Positions 6,217 through 6,781 of a stretch of 6,781 bases of DNA are shown in pieces (position 1 is the stretch's first letter; each line of letters opens with the position of its first letter). This stretch comes from an uncultured Porphyromonadaceae bacterium (GTDB lineage Bacteria; Bacteroidota; Bacteroidia; Bacteroidales; Muribaculaceae): the NCBI GenBank assembly GCA_947175225.1, contig CAMWLX010000191.1:1-6781 (forward strand), read 5' to 3'. Both the position numbers and the translations under genes were made by a program. The notes beneath the pieces were generated by a model. That model ran no database searches. It was not told the origin of the DNA and saw only the letters and a program-made list of their open reading frames with translations.

Positions 6217-6781
6217 TTATTTTATTTCTTCGTTAAGCCATTTCTCGAGTTCGCCTGTCCATTGACGTTTATAGGGGAACTTGTCGCGGAAGCCCCAGCC
6301 ATGCCCTCCGACGGGATATGTATGCAAGGATGTCTTTACTTTGTTATTGATGAGAGCGGTGTAGTAGTCGATGCTGTTGGCCGGTGGAACTGCGCCGTCA
6401 TCTGAGGAGAGCATTATGAAAGCTTTTGGAGTGTCAGGCGTGACTTGAAGCTCGTTGGAATAGAGTTTCACCAGTTCGTCAGAAGGATTCTCGCCGAGAA
6501 GAGCTTTGCGCGATCCCATATGAGTCTTGTCGGCATCCATGCTTACTACTGGATAAAACAAAATTTGGAAGTCAGGTCTTGTTTCTTTAGAAGAGTAGTG
6601 TGTTGCAAGGGTCGATGCGAGGTGACCGCCGGCTGAAGCTCCTGCTATTCCTACTTTTTCAGGGTCTACTCCGAGTTCGTTGGCATATTTGCGTAGTAGG
6701 CGCATAGCTTGCTCGGCATCAGCAAGAGGAATAGTATTGTCTCCGTAAGGAAGTCGATATTTCAATACGGCGTAAGTGATG
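6217..6781 (-). CDS. Alpha/beta hydrolase, esterase-like (acetyl-esterase/BD-FAE type), C-terminal part
   Basis: The reading frame enters from the right window edge and ends at TAA at 6219-6217, so the N-terminus, including any signal peptide and the oxyanion-hole strand, is missing. The visible part (188 codons) starts ITYAVLKYRLPYGDN, the usual strand just after the oxyanion-hole region. The three catalytic elements are present: the nucleophile elbow GASAGG with Ser at 6636-6634, an acid in LSSDDGAVPPAN (one of the two Asp at 6402-6397), and the base in GGHGWGF with His at 6303-6301. These features fit small esterases of the acetylxylan/feruloyl esterase (BD-FAE) type, which remove acyl groups from plant polysaccharides or other esters. 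The substrate cannot be told from this part. A TTG at 6765 is an internal leucine in a conserved strand and not a start. It is followed 65 nt later by parE; that pairing gives no clear functional clue. Confidence 0.9.
   Translation of the reverse strand, partial: ITYAVLKYRLPYGDNTIPLADAEQAMRLLRKYANELGVDPEKVGIAGASAGGHLASTLATHYSSKETRPDFQILFYPVVSMDADKTHMGSRKALLGENPSDELVKLYSNELQVTPDTPKAFIMLSSDDGAVPPANSIDYYTALINNKVKTSLHTYPVGGHGWGFRDKFPYKRQWTGELEKWLNEEIK

Noticed and set aside
1..6781. A new defence, mobile or CRISPR-like system
   Set aside because: All genes are complete or edge-cut chromosomal housekeeping or envelope genes in one direction; I see no repeats, integrase, transposase or unexplained gene cluster.

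Overview
This window looks like chromosomal DNA from a member of the Bacteroidales. The family Muribaculaceae is a reasonable guess, but the window cannot settle it. The reasons are the Bacteroidetes-style ParE (TOPRIM box EGDSASG followed by RGKPLNSYG), a short 147-residue CoaD, a DUF3078-type outer-membrane protein, A-rich start regions without clear Shine-Dalgarno sequences, and moderate G+C.

Every gene I can support is on the minus strand, so transcription runs from high to low coordinates. In that order they are: the C-terminal part of a secreted-type alpha/beta hydrolase or esterase (6781-6217, cut by the window edge); parE, topoisomerase IV subunit B (6151-4124); coaD, phosphopantetheine adenylyltransferase (4127-3684); an exported PDZ-S41 C-terminal processing protease (3616-2018); an exported DUF3078-like beta-barrel protein (1945-494); and the N-terminal 164 residues of an unnamed exported protein (494-1), cut by the left edge.

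The spacing suggests one polycistronic unit, or two or three tightly packed ones. parE and coaD overlap by 4 nt (ATGA). The DUF3078 gene and the left-edge gene overlap by 1 nt (TGATG). The three intergenic gaps are only 65 to 72 nt, and I see no Bacteroidetes-type promoter (TAnnTTTG) in them. The S41-DUF3078 gap holds a perfect 8-bp stem with a GCAA (GNRA) tetraloop in the minus-strand RNA.

Functionally the block joins two essential cytoplasmic enzymes (chromosome decatenation and coenzyme A synthesis) to three consecutive exported proteins: a periplasmic protease, a predicted outer-membrane barrel and a small secreted protein. The last three may be an envelope module, but that is inference from position only. 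I see no mobile element, CRISPR array, tRNA, rRNA or toxin-antitoxin pair, and no convincing evidence of a new defence or mobile system. The points worth a second look are small-scale: the left-edge gene, the tetraloop hairpin, the acidic N-terminal extension of ParE, the long N-terminal region before the DUF3078 barrel, and the G-free leader before parE.
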